A stretch of 64,000 nt of DNA from Rhytidiadelphus loreus (taxonomy: Eukaryota > Streptophyta > Bryopsida > Hypnales > Hylocomiaceae). Below, in pieces: positions 1 through 12,705 of this stretch (positions are counted from its first letter, which is position 1; each line of letters opens with the position of its first letter). The stretch covers positions 39,871,001-39,935,000 of the forward strand of contig OX344765.1 of assembly GCA_947034895.1 (NCBI GenBank), given 5' to 3'. A model generated the notes under the pieces. The model searched no databases and was not told the DNA's origin. It saw only the letters and a list, made by a program, of their open reading frames with translations. The position numbers and the translations under genes were made by a program.

Positions 1-3000
1 TACCTCCAATGCATTTTTTTTCTTAATGATCATTGGAAACATATTCTTTTAATATGTTTGTTACATGGATTTGAAGTTGTTATGAATTGTCAAATTGTTC
101 TTTCTTTGAGAATTCATTTCTGCAAAGTATTATCTAACTAATAGAATTGAATAGACAATCTCTAATTCTCTAATTATAGTTTTGAACAAATTAAAAATGT
201 AAGGTCTTAGAATGCTCTATAATTTTTTATAATCATTACATGTCAAAATTTCCATGACTACAAAACAAATGAGATTGTAGCACTAGAATAGTAGTTGTGT
301 CTATCTTTTGAGTGGATAGTCAATTCAAATAATACAATATTGTAGAAGAGTATGAAAATTGATTTGTGCAAATTATTTCAATATAGAATAGAAATCTAGT
401 AATGCCAGCAATGCAATATATATGAGAATATGAAAATGATACTCCCTTCATTCCAAAATGATCTTAATGATGGCATGGATTTATTCTCTCCAAAAGATCT
501 TCATAGTGTAACGTGGGAGGAAAGACCCCAAAATAAAGTCCTAGCAATTGTATAGTACTTTGCTATGGATTAGCCAGAATATTTTACTATAGATTGGCAA
601 TTTATTTTGAGCCTTGTCCAAGCTGGTTCCATCTCCCTTCCAAATTGGCCCCATTCCCTTTCCAATTAGAACCCCAACTAGCTCTAGAATTTGGTTTGTT
701 TTCTAAGCATCACCTTCTAATTTTGGCATCTACATACAATTACCTACATGCACTTTCATTGACCCAACAATAGTCCATTAGTGCAAAAATGACAATGCAA
801 CAAACATTAAAAGAAAGAAATCCCAAGCATCTTGGGAACTATGCCACTCTAGCCAAATCAATGGTTACTAATGCTCCCTCATAAGGCCCCCCAAATCCCA
901 CTTTTTAGTAGCCCAAAACTACATTTGAAAAATAATCTAAATCTGAAATTTCTAAGACGATAGGAGAGCATCAAATTCTACTAACAAATCAAAATAGATT
1001 TAAAAAAATATTGTTTTCAAGCTTAATCCAGAACATTTTGTATAACATGAAGATCATTTTGAGATGGAGGAAGTACTAGATAATAGATACGCAGGTAAAA
1101 TCAAGGAAAATGAAAACTAGATTGTTAGCAATTATAAATCTTTTGGTCATAATATGGCCAAGTGCACTTAAAGAAACAAAAGATGGAATGCAATTTTATC
1201 ATTATTTCTTAAAATCCAAAAAATTAAGCTCAAAGCTTGATATCTAAAGTCTACTTGTTAAATATGAAGGTGTATATTTTTTCCACAAAATGTAAGGAAA
1301 ACAATAATTGTTGATTCTAAAACCAAATAAGGAATAATAAACCCTGAGAGGACCAAGGCCCTTTTTTTTTTGTCAAAAACCACTCAAAACTGCCATTTTT
1401 GTTGCATTCATCCAAAAAAACAAAAACAAAAACATTTTTCTTAGAATCTAACCATAAGATCTTGTACTTTACTTGTCTAGGATCATGTGGTAAAATTTCA
1501 TGAAGTTTGAGCGTACAAATTGGAAGATATTAGCATTGGCTTGCAATTTCAGATGACTTTGACTACCATTTGTGGAATTTTTTTGCTCTATGGACCTAGA
1601 ATTAAAAATTTTGTGTCTTGGAGAATTGAGTTGGAAGGTTAGGAAAAAGAATTCAAGAAAAACACACTTGATTTTCATTCTTTAAAAAATTGTTGAGTAG
1701 AAGTAGGTCCAAGATTGAAAGAAATAATAAATCGTTAATAGCTCTTAGATGGGATTGAAACACAATAATCTCAATAGTGAGATTGTTCTAGCTAGAATAC
1801 TTAATCTTGTCAAACAATGTTTTTTGAAAAATTGTGAAACTTGCATTCAAAATTGAATCCTATAAGTTATTATTTCAAGAAGATGCTCAAATTGCCTGAA
1901 AAACAAGATTGTTCATAACTTTCACATTACCAAATGGAATGAATCAAAGCTTCATATGTAGACAAAAATACAATCTTTAAGAAGAAAAAAAATTCAATTT
2001 TTTGTGGACATCTTTTTTTGCCCAATGATGTGAAAATTATGTTTAAGAATTAAGATGGCATAACTTTTGCTCATGGACACCAATTGAAATTAGAAAAATC
2101 ATACTTCCACGAAGCTAATAAGTTTTCTTATCTTACAATAAAGTTTTTAAAAGTTTCACTAAAAATTAAGATCATAGGAACTTGGCCGAAATCTATTTTG
2201 TCTCCTGAGGAGACAATGGTCCTTTAAAGGTTAACCTTGGATCAATTGGTGAAATAATTTTGATAATTTTATTTTTTGATAATTTCAAACCAAATTTTTC
2301 AAATAATATTGATCTTGAACTTCAATTTGTTTTCGATGATAAAGATATGAATTTCTTGCAATGTCAAAAAGAAAATATTGTATCCCTAATTAAAAATTAT
2401 ATGCCCAACAATTGGTCATTAGTCTTAATAGTTGCTACTAATCAAGTGTCTAATATAATATCAAAGCTACCTATAAAAATATCAAAAATCTATGTCTTAG
2501 AGCCTTCACAAAATCAATTAGAAGAACTAAAATGGATGATTGTTTTAAGATCCAAGAAAAATTCAATTTTTTTTATTTTAGTATAATATAAAATTCTTAT
2601 ATATCATTACTAAATAAATAAATATTTTCTTCATTGCTTCAAGTTTTGCTATAAGGATTTAAATTTTAATATTAATGCTTATTCTATTAAAATATTCATT
2701 TGAAAAAGAAATTACTAATTTTTTTATCAACAATGTATCTAAATACTAATCTAAATAGTTCCAATACTTGCCACCTAAAAAAAAATCATCTTTATCAATT
2801 TTTATAATATTTATTTTTGTTTAAATAATTTTGTTAATTTCTCTACTATCTACTATCAATAAACTAATATTGTTGTTTACCTAGGTCAGAGCCTCCTAGT
2901 CACTTTGTTCTTGATCTTGTTTCTGTATATTTTTGGTCAATTGGATTGACAAATTGACAAGTTGAGTGATGAAAGAGGGAGATTTTGCAATGTGTTTGAG

Positions 3001-3165
3001 CGGAAACTAGACTAATGGTTGAATGAGCTTTGAATTTGCTGAAATTCCAATAGTGTGTGGTATAAACACATAGAGAGAGATTGGCAATTATTCCAAGGGT
3101 GGGACTTAGAATGTGGGAGTTGTTCTCACAAAGCTTTAAAATTTGCAGTTGTTGTCAACCTAGGA
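1..3165. other. AT-rich intergenic DNA, no gene recognised
   Basis: Very AT-rich, with many stop codons in all frames. The only longer open frame (2260-2586, +, 108 codons) has low-complexity, Ile/Asn/Lys/Phe-rich composition and no domain I recognise. It may be a relic of a mobile element but nothing proves this. No promoter, RNA gene or clear inverted repeat was found here. Confidence 0.6.
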
Positions 3166-3674
3166 CACTACAAGAAAAAGGGTGTTTTAAGTGAATTGTT
3201 AAATATATTTCTAGACATAAGATTATAAGTAATGATCTTTTAGGAGATTTTCAATAACAATTTACAAAAAACACATGTATTTCTAGTAAGTTTTTACTCA
3301 AAATCTCTTTAAAGGTCATTACATATAATCTTAAGTCTAAGACTACACTTAAAAACTCACTGGAAACACCCCTTTCCATTACAAGAAATCTAACCCCTCT
3401 AAAAACTTGCCAATTTTGCAATCCCCATTTGCAATTTCGGTGCAATTAGGGAATTTTTTTTCCGGATTTGACGTGGCACTACTAGTGCCACGTCAACACC
3501 ACCTCAAATTGGCAACTTTTTAAATATTTTAAATATTTTTAGTATTTAAAAAAATATTTAAATTTAAAAAATATATTTTTTAAATTTCTTTCTGTACTCA
3601 CACTGCGCAGCTACCGAAAATCAAACATTTGTAGCCTTTTTTAGGGGTCAAATTTTTTGTAATGTCTTGTAGTA
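3166..3674. mobile_element. Composite CACTA-like non-autonomous element
   Basis: The left end reads CACTACAAGA, the classic terminus of plant CACTA (En/Spm) transposons. The right end reads TCTTGTAGTA, its reverse complement with one change. The element is flanked by a 3-bp direct repeat GGA (3163-3165 and 3675-3677), the target duplication length typical of CACTA. Inside are two further inverted-repeat units side by side. One spans 3166-3376 and folds on itself (AAAGGGTGTTTTAAGTG pairs with the end at about 3347-3375). The other has CATTACAAGAAAT at 3377 pairing with its counterpart ending at 3664. It encodes no protein, so it would depend on a transposase supplied elsewhere. The nested structure suggests one miniature element joined to, or inserted beside, another. 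Confidence 0.7.
3469..3495. repeat. TGACGTGGCAC palindrome inside the CACTA-like element
   Basis: Two perfect 11-nt arms (3469-3479 and 3485-3495) separated by 5 nt. The arms contain TGACGTGG, an ACGT-core sequence of the type bound by plant bZIP factors. The same GACGTGG/CCACGTC pairing recurs in the elements at 16.9 and 27.6 kb. Confidence 0.7.
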
Positions 3675-3677
3675 GGA

Positions 3678-4347
3678 ACATCACTACTAGGCTTGGCGGG
3701 GGAAGCCCAAAAATCACATGATAAAGGAGCCAAGACATCAAGCAAGGAATCAACCACACAATCAACCAAGTGTTTTTGTTTTCAACCTAAGTACAAATGT
3801 GCAAAATGAGCTCTATTTTCAAGCCTAGTTATCTTTGGGGGACTGGCTTGTCAACATGCCATCAACTTTTCAAGGCGAGTGGGGCTAATTTCTTAGGTTG
3901 TATGCAACAACTCATTTGTTTTTCAAGAAAAGTGGGCATGCTCAAAGAGGAAGGGTAGTAGGTGTCATTCTTCACATTTGAACAATAATTTTTATTGACC
4001 ACTAAGTTAATATGCTCGCCTTTCAAGCAAATCAAGAATTGCAAGGCCTAAGTTAATTTGCATTCTTCTTATTTTTTGAATTCCAGATTGTTAAAGGTAA
4101 GTAGTGCATTGATTCCTTGATGTGCACTATCCAAAGAGATCCACATCATGTACTTCAAGTAAAGTAATTCTTATTTTTAGGTCATGTCCCAACTACAAAT
4201 AAGAATTGCTTAGCATTCAATCTCCTTTTTCTAGGAATCAACCAAGCCATTTTCTACTTAAAAGCAATGGAAATCATGAAACTAACTCTGTCACTATTCA
4301 TTTGGAACAATTCTCATTACATTTTGACTTTGTTCCTACCACTAAAG
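3678..4347. other. Intergenic, nothing recognised
   Basis: AT-rich sequence with only short open frames of random appearance; no repeat boundary or gene signal seen. Confidence 0.5.
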
Positions 4348-4497
4348 TAAACTACCCCATTATGGATAGAATAGGAGCAAGACCATTTTGGGTTGAATTA
4401 TGATAATGGTGTACATTTCAGAACTTGAATGTACACCACCATTACAATTTTGTCCACAATGGGCTTGTTCCCATTCTGTCCATAATGGGGTAGTTTA
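4348..4497. mobile_element. 150-bp foldback miniature element
   Basis: The two halves are imperfect reverse complements over about 70 nt each. TAAACTACCCCATTATGGA at 4348 pairs with its complement ending at 4497, and pairing continues almost to a short centre near 4419-4425 (AGAACTT). The inverted arms contain GTGTACATT close to the loop. This is the shape of a MITE. A TA target site is possible but not clear. No coding capacity; the small open frames across it are by-products. Confidence 0.6.
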
Positions 4498-7400
4498 TCT
4501 TATAAACTATGAATTCAGATTGACATTGACAAGGGTTCAATATGACCACAACTTTAGGCCCCTCATTACAAGGTTAAAGCACAATAACAGTTGGTCAATG
4601 GTGCCCAAAACTATGCACATTATGCCTTTACAAAGTACAAATTTATCTCCCCTTCACATTCAAGGGACCTAATCACACTCTCTACATGTACTTGATAAAT
4701 AGTTAGTAGATCAATTACAAATTTTCATCTTTAATCCTTCATCGCGTGAGGGGACGAAAAGTGTCCTCATGTATAATTCAAAGTGCTGTAACTTTTGCAT
4801 CCTATATCCAAATTCAATAAAACTTGTTGATAAAGTTGCGCTCTCTCTTCTAGTTTGTGTGGTAAAATTTTCAGATCAATCAAAGATTTACAAATTAAAT
4901 GGGAGCCAATCAAAGTTCACATGTTCAATTTGAATTCACCAAACTGCATTTGATGGCTGAAACTTGGAGAGGTGTATCTCCTTCATACAATAAGGTGGGT
5001 ACACCCAAACCGTCACTATTTACTACTGAGCCTAGTTGCTATTATGAAATTGGTCAAATTTTCACATATTCATGTTGGCAAGTGAAAGGAGGTTCCAACG
5101 CACCAAAGAACGCCACATTATTTTGGATATTGTATGCAAAAGTTATTAAGGGTCAAAGTTCATTTCTGAAAGCGCTCCATCCAAATAGGTACATAACTGA
5201 AATTCGAAATGTACAAACCTTCTAGGTGGCGCTTTAAGGTCAGGTGCCATTTAACAGGATACTACCTTCTTCGTTTTCAATAAAATTTGTTGGACTGTGT
5301 TCCCCTTTTAGTCTAGTTATTGTGGTAAAATTTTCATGTCAATACAAGCTTTTTTGAATGTTTGGGAGCAATTCAAAATTTAAAATCCAGCCATTTTCGA
5401 GTTACAGTGAAATTTGGCGGCTTGCAACTTCTTCATACAATGTCCATTTTCAATAATTTCTTTTGCGAAAGTTGTGCATACTAATCTAGTTTGTGTGGCT
5501 AAAATTTCACATGAATCCAAAAAGTAATGAATGACTGAGATGCTTTTTAGTGGAGGAGGTTTAGCCTTACATGGTGTTTTTTGCAACTTTTCATGCTATT
5601 TTTTGACATTTCAAATCTGTTTTGCAGACACATTGAGTCAATTGAATGATATTTCTTTCACCAATGTGTTTATATGTTGATTTTGAATCACTTTATAGTC
5701 TCAAGTTTTTTCATTTGAGTAGGTTTAGAAGTCGAATTTCACCTCCAAATGTGTTTTTTGGAAAATTTCCATTAGAAGAAAAAGGGGGTTCTGCGACTGC
5801 AAGTTTTGAGTCACTGTGGACACAAATTACAGTAGTTGCAGTGTAGTTGTTTTCTAGTTGCATCGTAGTTGTTTTCTAGTGAATAAAAAACTCTCTCAAA
5901 TTTGTACACATTTTCAAATATAACGAGTAAAAAGCCAAATTTGACCAAATTGGATCCTAATTTTTTTTTTAAATTTCTATATGCGTCAATTTTTGAAATT
6001 TGACAATAGATATTATTAGCATATCATTTGGAACATTTAAAAAAATTTGGAATCATTGTAATTATTTTGTGTTCTTAGTCACACCATGCTGAACCTTGTA
6101 TTTTTAAAATTGCTAAAAATACAAGTTTGAATATTTTTTTACCAGACCCAATTTCTTTGTGTAGTGTAAAGACTAGAAATATCCAAGAAAATGCAATAAG
6201 TATATCAACTTCTTACTCTACAAGACCCTACTTTACAAAATATTGAGATTTCTTTCACCCTACCAAGAATTTGCCATTGGAAATTTGAAGAAGACACATT
6301 GTATCTTCTTAGTCCTTGAGGGGTTAAAATGTGATGACAATAAATATTTTATCTATGAATACTCATAACAACAATTCTTTATAACTTTCAATTCCAGGCT
6401 TCAAATTTAAAAAATCATTTTAGAGTTGAAAATTAACTTGATTTTTTTGTCATTTTTTTTAATGAATATTTTTAATTTTTTAATTTTTTAGGAATTTTTG
6501 AGGTCTAAAATTCTCCTACATCCACAATTTATGAGTTGTTAAGCTATTATCTATCTTAAATTTACATATTTCATAGGAATTGTTGTGTTTTCTATTGATT
6601 TCAATAAAATTTGATGCCAATATCCATGGAAAAGACAAATAGTAATGATCTTATGTTGGCAAGAAAAAGTATTCAAATTTCTCTAATTTTAAGGATCTAA
6701 TGTATTAGGAAATTTATTTAGACCTTTTAAATATTTCCAATAATAAAAATTGATGTTATAAATCTAAAAATTCTAAGCATTACAAAAAGCTTTTGAATAA
6801 ATTTGAAAAATCAATAAACAAACTAATTTAACCTTTGAAAGGACTGAAGAACCCATTTTATAAGTTTTTGCAAAATTTGGACAAGCTTTCCCATTGGCAC
6901 TATGTTTTAGAAATTTGTGAAAATTGAAAGTATGGAAATGACCTTGTTGAGTATCTTCAAATCAAAACAAAACTATTGTTGGGATTAATTTGAAGGAGAT
7001 ATGACCCTTGATTTACTTTGAATCTTAACAAGGTTGGGCACAACTTGAAAATCCTAAATACAAAGGATTTGAACTCATGCACCTATTCTTTTAAGGTCAA
7101 GCGGTATTGATGTTGATTTTTCAAAATAATTGATGGAAAAATAAAATCAAAGTAATTTTTTATGTAAATTTTAAAATGAAATTATATCAATTATAATTTA
7201 TATTAGAAAATTTTCAATTTTTTAACTGTAAATGAAGATTAGAATGAGAAACATAATTTTTTAATTTATTTATTTTTAAATATGAATAAAATGCATTCAA
7301 TATTTTGTAGTTTGGATCCTAATACATAGAGCTTTTAATTTCAATAATCCTTCCAATTTAAAAAAAATCAAAATTTAAAAATGGAATAGAAACAAAACTT

Positions 7401-7921
7401 GTTAATTTTCATTTCCATAGTTTAAATCAAATACTAGAAATGGTTATTTTGAAAATTACAATCAAGGTTGACTAAGATGCATCTACTTTTGGAATGTACT
7501 AAAATCTTTAGGGTTTAAGAAGCAAGCTAAAAAAAGTCATGATCTAATGGTCAAAGTTAAAAATAAAAAAATGAATTGTTTTGATTCCCATTTCATGATA
7601 AGGTCATTTTCAATTTGTTTGAGCTTCAAAACACCAAAGGACTTTTGGAATTAATAGAAAATGCAAACAACAAACATGAGTTGGATTGTATTATAGACAT
7701 GATAGAATGTCCAACAAAATCAAGAACTTGAATGGGCAATGCATTTGTCTATACAATTTTAAACCTTTAGGTCCTTGAGGACCCCAAAGTAGTTGCAAAA
7801 GAATTTGGAGTTCAATTGGAAAGCAAGGTCCTAATTTTTTTGGTGGAGTATCATCAATAAAAGTCTCGTTTGAAAAATATAGATGTAAGTGAAAGTTATG
7901 GAGGTTTATACATGACTACAT
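4498..7921. other. AT-rich intergenic DNA with dispersed-repeat fragments
   Basis: No gene recognised. The stretch from about 4990 to 5170 is a copy of a repeat also found at 49.0-49.2 kb. Around 5260-5560 there are repeated phrases of the kind 'CTAGTTTGTGTGGTAAAATTTTCA' in diverged form, suggesting old tandem or nested repeat copies. The remainder is low-complexity A/T-rich sequence. Confidence 0.5.
4990..5170 (+). repeat. Dispersed repeat, related to the element at 49.0-49.3 kb
   Basis: Begins with ATAAGGTGGGTACACCC and contains GGAGGTTCCAACGCACCAAA followed by a GAACGCCACATT phrase. Both phrases occur in the same order at 49014-49200 with small changes, so the two are copies of one family. 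The 49-kb copy has inverted termini; here only the left terminus is evident. Confidence 0.6.
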
Positions 7922-8643
7922 GAGGAAGTCACTGTAGAATATATAGAAAGAAGTGCAAAAAATGTTGGATGTAAGAGCTATGTGGAGAACATCAAACAAG
8001 TTGATGAACATTTTGGAGGGAATATTGACAAAATAATGTCTATTTGTCCTGCTACTATAATGAAATAAGAGGGCCCAAAAGAAATATGGTGTTTCCATCT
8101 CTATACAATAGAACTTTGTATATAATCAAAGTTTTTGTAGGATTTTATAACATTTTATTGTCTATTTACTCCCAACATGGCACTTGCAACCTATACCTTT
8201 GCTGATGTAAGCTTTTATGAATGAAGATCCATTTCTAGAACTCTATAATGACCTTTGAGTTGGACAAATTGTAGTCCCTATAGTAGAGCCAACTAAAGTA
8301 AGAGTAAAAGTGCCATTTTATGTAGAAAAGATCTCACAGTTTGGTCAACAAAAGTGGCCAATAAATATGAAGGTTACATGAAAATGACCATTTATGAGGG
8401 CGTGAATTGGAAGAAGGGAAAGCTCAACAAAGTCTATTTGTTTTGTTTGTTTGCTTGCTATGATCAATACTCTAGAATTGTGTGTTCCTTAGTTGAGTTC
8501 ATGGTACTTTAGTAGAAAGTTTTGATTGAAGAGGGCTACATGGACTTTGTTTCATGGCATTTGGACATATTGCGTGAAAGTTATGGATTTTTGAGTTACA
8601 AACCAACGACACTGGGCAACACTAGTTTGAATGAGATTTTATA
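7922..8643 (+). pseudogene. Decayed ORF of unrecognised, probably mobile-element, origin
   Basis: Several consecutive protein-like blocks can be read on the plus strand but are broken by stop codons and at least one frame change. Examples are a block at 7922-8068 containing YVENIKQVDEHFGGNIDKI, and one at 8262-8643 containing VPFYVEKISQFG, VYLFCLFACYDQYSRIVCSL, two adjacent stops near 8511, then DFVSWHLDILRESYGF. The composition is clearly more protein-like than the surrounding AT-rich DNA. I do not recognise the family. A relic of a transposon or other multi-copy gene is the simplest reading. It is too damaged to be functional. Confidence 0.45.
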
Positions 8644-8860
8644 AGAATAATGACTTCCTATTTTTAGTTAGAGTATTTTATAAGAGTAATGACTGTCACA
8701 ATTTCATCTATCTTTTTTCATCCATAAAGATGAAATTGTTGCTAATCCCCAATGACATCCAAACATCTTCTAAACCTTGTAACTTGATGAAACCTTTTTT
8801 TTACTTATGTTCCTGCATTCCTTTCTAGTGAGGAATTAAAACAGTATCCTCCGTTCACTG

Positions 8861-9085
8861 GCGCAGGGAGAATTGACCCCCTCATTGCCCCGGTCAACTT
8901 AGGTTTGAAAAAAAAGCCCCCTATGTTGTGCCGATTTTTTGATAGTTCTTGCAAATGCGATAAGTAATCTGGGGCCTCTGATTGCAAATATGAATTCAGA
9001 ATTTCAAAAAAAAATTAAGCCTTGCTAATAAAAAATTCCAGGGTTTGCCCTGGAGGGGCAATGAGGGAGTCAATTCACCCTGGCC
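8861..9085. mobile_element. MULE-like miniature element with 10-bp target duplication
   Basis: Terminal inverted repeats are GAATTGACCCCCTCATTGCC at the left (8871 on) and the complementary GGGGCAATGAGGGAGTCAATTC at the right (about 9055-9076), within ends of roughly 30 bp. The element is bracketed by a perfect 10-bp direct repeat CCGTTCACTG at 8851-8860 and 9086-9095. Duplications of 9-11 bp are typical of Mutator-like elements. The 225-bp interior has no coding capacity. It lies about 360 bp upstream of the TPI transcription-unit repeats. Confidence 0.7.
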
Positions 9086-9445
9086 CCGTTCACTGATTCA
9101 CTTCAGTTACCATTCTTGGCTCTAATGAATGAAATGCATCCATCGGTAATAGAACCCATCGGTAATAGGATCCTCCAGTCACCGTGCTGCTTGTCATCCC
9201 CAATCCATGCGACCGCAAACGCCGCAGCTGATGCTTTCTTGGATAATTCCTGAAACAATCTCTCTGCTGCACGCCTCCACGCCTATTACCAAGTCATTGT
9301 CGCGCTCTGTCTTCACAGTTTCATCACACCTTCTACAGGTCAGAAGAACTCACGAAATTTGCATGCCATTGGTATAATTGGTTAGGTTTCCGACTCTGGT
9401 TTGCGAGGGTTTTGGGATACGGAACTCACAGGGATTGCAATTTCA

Positions 9446-9578
9446 GGGAGAGGCTGCGATTCGAGGCAGAGATTGTGCTTTGAGGGAGAGGTTGCAATTT
9501 GAGTTAGTGTGTGTGGTTTGAAGGAGAGGTTGTAACTTGAGGGAGAGGTTGCGATTTGAGGTAGAGATTGAGGTTTGA
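9446..9578 (+). repeat. 3.5-copy 38-bp tandem repeat upstream of TPI
   Basis: Units of 38 bp start at 9446, 9484 and 9541, with a 19-bp half unit at 9522. Each begins GGGAGAGGTTGCGATTTGAG or a close variant. The array ends 37 bp before the chosen TPI start codon, so it lies in the 5' leader or core promoter and could affect transcription or leader length. It creates spurious open frames on the other strand. Confidence 0.75.
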
Positions 9579-9582
9579 TTGA

Positions 9583-10383
<801 letters not shown>

Positions 10384-10617
10384 GAAAGAAGTCGCCGTCA
10401 CCGTCACGTCCGTTTTGGGGTGTGTTCTGAATTGTGTTTCAATCTCTGCCCTCCGTCCTTAACATCCTTTTGATTGCAGTATTATTGAGTCTAGCAGTGA
10501 ATCCACTGGGCTTCACCCAAAACCATTCTGTGTGTTCTGGTGAATCCTCTCTGAGGAGTTGAGGTGCTGTTGGGTCTGTATTGTGGATCACATGAGTTGC
10601 TGGGATTTCTTGCTCTT

Positions 10618-10623
10618 AATAAA
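10618..10623 (+). promoter_or_regulatory. Possible polyadenylation signal of TPI
   Basis: AATAAA lies 235 bp after the TPI stop codon, followed by T- and TG-rich sequence (TTTTGTACTACTTGTGTGTG) as expected near a cleavage site. Assignment is by position and sequence only. Confidence 0.5.
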
Positions 10624-10639
10624 GCAATGGTTTCCTTTT

Positions 10640-12390
10640 GTACTACTTGTGTGTGTTCAATGTGCTTGTGAAATGTTCTTCTTTTATGGATCACACTTTT
10701 CCTATTCTTGATGTGGTCATCGAATGAAAGTATATTGAATATTTGTGACAATGTTCGCACCGAATGGACGTGAAAATGCAGACGAATTTTTGGAGTGTAT
10801 CGTGTGTATGTTCGGTGCTGGCATGGACTATTGTGAGATTTTTTCTGAATGTGTTGAATGCTCCGCACCAAAGTTGGAAACGGATGTGGGGCCTCCTAGG
10901 ATTTCCAGATTCATATTGGACCTACTCAAATGCAATGAGCACTCTGGTTTTCTAGTTGCAGTTCCAATGATCCTGTTTTGTTGGGTCCAGTGAAGTCCTT
11001 TCGGGTAAGGGTTCTGCATTTCTTTGGGGGTGCAAACTTGGCATCTGCTGTTACTTGTGCAGGTGTGGCGTCTACTGAACTTGGAATCGAAATTATATGG
11101 AATTGGGAATCAGTTCGCTGAGGGAATTCAGGCATGTGCGTTTCATCCTGGAATGAGCTCAGTTATTCTGGTTCTGTAGTAGGTAATAGCTCTTTTATTT
11201 CTCTACTCCAATGGGACAGGAGTAAAAAGGACCTCTGTGTTGTGTTGCCGTCGAAGTCCCACTTGGAGTTTGGAGGATCCTAGTGAATTTATAGAATGCA
11301 AACGTCAATGAGATCAATCCCTAGGGGACCCCTGCGGCAATTTACGACCTTTTAACAAAACCTCATCGCTCTGCTGCAGAGAGTTTGTGATTTCTGAGGA
11401 TCTTCGAAGAGGGCTTGGGGGCCTTCATCTGCAGGGGGTCTTCAAAAGCATCGGGCGTGGAGTACCTATAGTATTCTGGTTTTCCTTGTCGAAGTCCATA
11501 ACATTCTTAACCAAGCAAGGAGATCCCACTTAACCCAGGTATTTAAGAGAATGTGTCTTCAAAAGGATGACATTATTTATTTCTTGTAAACTTTACATGC
11601 TCGAGATAGACTTGCTACAACAATCATTTTTTGCTTTGGTCATATATAGATTTGAGAGACTGAGAAATACTCAAGAAAGTACTATTGAGGAAAGACAAAG
11701 AAGTGGAAGCATGTCATTGTTCTATTACAGCAAGTGGCTATTGCATGAGAGGATTGATATGAGAAATTAGAGTACAGTGTTAACGCCCTGAATGTTCAAG
11801 CCGTATTATACATCTAGTGTTTGCTTACCTCATCGTAATTCCTGACAGGAGTTTTGGTAGGGAGCCGGGCAAGTGCCCCGGGGCTTCTCTTGGGGTTTTT
11901 CTTGTGCCGGGGGAATTCCTGGTGGTTCAAATTGCCCTAGTGCCTCAAGTGGTTCATGGTGAGCTTGAGCCATGTTCAAGTCCCACTGCTCAAACGCAGG
12001 ATTTAACCTGAGAACCATTCACCAGTTAGTAATTGGACTGTAGTAATGTACTTTTATGTTTTCAATTTCACATATACAGTACAAGTGTGATGACAGTACA
12101 ATAGACCTCTTTAGTGTCATTGACTAAGTAACCAAAATGCACGTGTTATTATTGGAGTTCAGTACATATATACGCTGCATATAGAAGTGACTTTAAAGAA
12201 GTACTTGGAGTGCAAAGCATAGACCCTTTCATTATCACATTTGCATGCATCTTTTTGTAACATAATGAAGTTGGACTGTGTGAGGGTATATTTTTGGAGT
12301 AACACAGTGTTAGTAAAGAGGGTTAAGTGTATTATGTTGCAATCAATAGAAAGGGTTTAGTGTATAACCATTGGGAATGGTTGAAGAATC
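10640..12390. other. Intergenic region, no gene recognised
   Basis: Mixed-composition sequence with short open frames on both strands that have no recognisable domain. At about 11932-11990 there is a tRNA-like pair of phrases (CCTCAAGTGGTTCATGG and GTTCAAGTCCCAC) that could be box A and box B of a SINE. No complete tRNA cloverleaf can be drawn. Confidence 0.4.
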
Positions 12391-12705
12391 TTACATAGAA
12401 GCATCCGGAGAGATCTGCTTGCTAATAGCTGGTATGGAGTCCTGAAACGATCCAGACTTGCTAATAGTGTGACTTCTACTAGCTTCATCAGCTTTATCAC
12501 TTCCCAAACTCCGGCATGGTCTTTTGCAACAGGAGCAAGTTGAATCACTCTCATACGAGGATGATGAAGCAGACCGAGTTTGTCGACGGGCACTCGACTG
12601 CAGCTTTTGCTTCCTCCTAGTGAGTCTCCTTTTCCTTCCAGCTGGTGCTACTTTAGTCCTACTGAAGCTACTTGTGGTTTGGTTCTTGCCCCTCTTTCTT
12701 TTCTT
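12391..12705 (-). pseudogene. Possible terminal exon of a basic Arg/Ser-rich protein
   Basis: On the minus strand an open frame runs from a plausible 3' splice site (…GGTCAG|AAG at 12706/12705) to a TAA at 12391-12393. It has no Met, so it is not an ORF on its own. It encodes a strongly basic stretch (KKRKRGKNQTT, RKRRLTRRKQKLQ), then RQTRSASSSSYESDS, a CSCCKRPC cluster and a Ser-rich tail. This looks like the end of a nuclear RS-type protein, but no upstream exon was found. It is either a last exon of an unseen gene or a leftover fragment. Confidence 0.3.
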
